Shown here in pieces: positions 6,264 through 6,460 of a DNA stretch of 6,460 nt. The stretch's first letter is position 1. Every line of letters begins with the position of its first letter. Position numbers and translations under genes: made by a program. The notes below the pieces were generated by a model that worked only from the letters and a program-made list of their open reading frames with translations, was not told the origin of the DNA and made no database searches. The stretch is from Pyrodictiaceae archaeon. Its GTDB lineage: Archaea > Thermoproteota > Thermoprotei_A > Sulfolobales > Pyrodictiaceae. Location of the stretch: positions 1 to 6,460 of the forward strand of contig WAQM01000054.1 of the NCBI GenBank assembly GCA_015520245.1, in the 5' to 3' direction.

Positions 6264-6271
6264 CTAATATC
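6264..6271 (-). promoter_or_regulatory. TATA-like box for the DUF424-NMD3 operon
   Basis: On the minus strand the sequence reads GATATTAG, an AT-rich island in GC-rich DNA. Its centre is about 55 nt before the ATG at 6213, so a start site near 6243 would give a leader of about 30 nt. It lies back to back with the SRP RNA promoter about 45 bp away, so the gap is a divergent promoter region. Confidence 0.45.
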
Positions 6272-6308
6272 GCCGGCACGGAGGGTGAGGGCGAGCTCCA
6301 GCAGCTTA

Positions 6309-6317
6309 GCTTATACG
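6309..6317 (+). promoter_or_regulatory. TATA box for the SRP RNA gene
   Basis: CTTATAC at 6310-6316 with an upstream CAGCTTAG that could hold the TFB site. Transcription would begin near 6338-6342, just before the recognisable 5' part of the 7S RNA. The CTTATACG string is identical to the one before the ligase gene. Confidence 0.65.
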
Positions 6318-6338
6318 GGCGCCCGGGGCCCCGACGTT

Positions 6339-6460
6339 GTTGAAGGCCCGCCGAGAGGGCCCGCGCGGGTAGGGCCGGGGGCTCGCCCTCCCCCGAGCCC
6401 CGAAACGGGCGCAACGCGGGGGCCAGTAACCCGCCCGCCGGCGGCGGGCGGGTTACTGGC
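6339..6460 (+). ncRNA. Signal recognition particle (7S) RNA, 5' part
   Basis: SRP RNA is the scaffold of the particle that targets secretory and membrane proteins; the archaeal RNA is about 300 nt, so only the 5' portion is here. The Alu-domain layout is seen: a conserved TAGG start of helix 2 (TAGGGCC, 6370-6376), helix 3 as a perfect 8-bp stem (GGGGCTCG 6378-6385 with CGAGCCCC 6394-6401) whose loop holds the conserved TCCCC (6389-6393), the invariant-looking GAAAC (6402-6406) linking to helix 4, and GGGGGCC (6418-6424) closing helix 2. The region before 6370 (GGCCCGCCG and onward) would be the 5' strand of helix 1. The 5' end is estimated from the TATA box, not from a motif. From 6422 the sequence folds back perfectly on itself, which is not expected at the start of helix 5, so bases after about 6440 may not be genuine SRP RNA. 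Confidence 0.78.
6422..6460. repeat. Perfect 19-bp fold-back at the right edge
   Basis: Bases 6422-6440 are the exact reverse complement of 6442-6460, with a single G (6441) between them, and the repeat ends on the last base of the window. A 1-nt loop cannot form a normal RNA hairpin, although a shorter stem with a larger loop could. Its position inside the SRP RNA, where the sequence should continue into a long helix 5 strand whose partner lies far downstream, and its end at the sequence edge both suggest an assembly or amplification fold-back. Confidence 0.85.

Noticed and set aside
6214..6414. N-terminal extension of the DUF424 frame to 166 aa.
   Set aside because: It runs through the divergent promoter region and the SRP RNA gene; DUF424 similarity begins at the ATG at 6213.
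6422..6460. Rho-independent-type terminator or attachment site at the terminal palindrome.
   Set aside because: No T-run, a 1-nt centre, location inside the SRP RNA and coincidence with the sequence end make an artefact more likely.

Overview
The window looks like part of the chromosome of a very GC-rich, probably hyperthermophilic crenarchaeon (Thermoproteota). Reasons: an archaeal/eukaryal-type ATP-dependent DNA ligase, an NMD3-family protein, a Fap7/AK6-type kinase, a translin-family protein, DUF424, a stand-alone Lrp/AsnC RAM-domain protein and the 5' part of an archaeal 7S (SRP) RNA. AGG (Arg) and ATA (Ile) codons are frequent despite the high GC. GTG and TTG starts are common, and isolated TATA-like boxes stand in a GC background. 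The order or genus cannot be fixed by eye. Both ends cut a gene, so this may be a whole metagenomic contig.

Left part (+ strand, 1-2550): three overlapping genes (Fap7/AK6-like kinase lacking its P-loop end, a translin/TRAX-like protein, an unrecognised 115-aa protein), then a short leader and an AIR-synthase/HypE-like protein. No promoter is visible between them, so they may be one operon. Middle (+ strand, 2551-4824): a TATA box and the DNA ligase gene, then a 138-bp intergenic region with a structured repeat and its own TATA box, then the 81-aa RAM-domain gene. Right part: NMD3 and DUF424 form a minus-strand operon that converges on the RAM gene, the two sharing a CTAG at their stop codons. 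It diverges from a + strand SRP RNA gene that runs off the right edge.

Taken together this is mostly an information-processing neighbourhood: ribosome biogenesis (Fap7, NMD3), RNA metabolism (translin), DNA repair/replication (ligase) and protein targeting (SRP RNA). I saw no mobile element, CRISPR array, tRNA or defence system. The least expected signals are: (1) a perfect 19-bp fold-back with a 1-nt centre ending exactly at the last base, inside the SRP RNA, which looks more like an assembly fold-back than biology; (2) an element of about 35-40 nt (hairpin plus conserved tail) found in two separate intergenic regions, ahead of the AIR-synthase-like gene and ahead of the RAM gene; (3) four acidic residues in the translin-family protein that match the metal-binding site of the TRAX ribonuclease.
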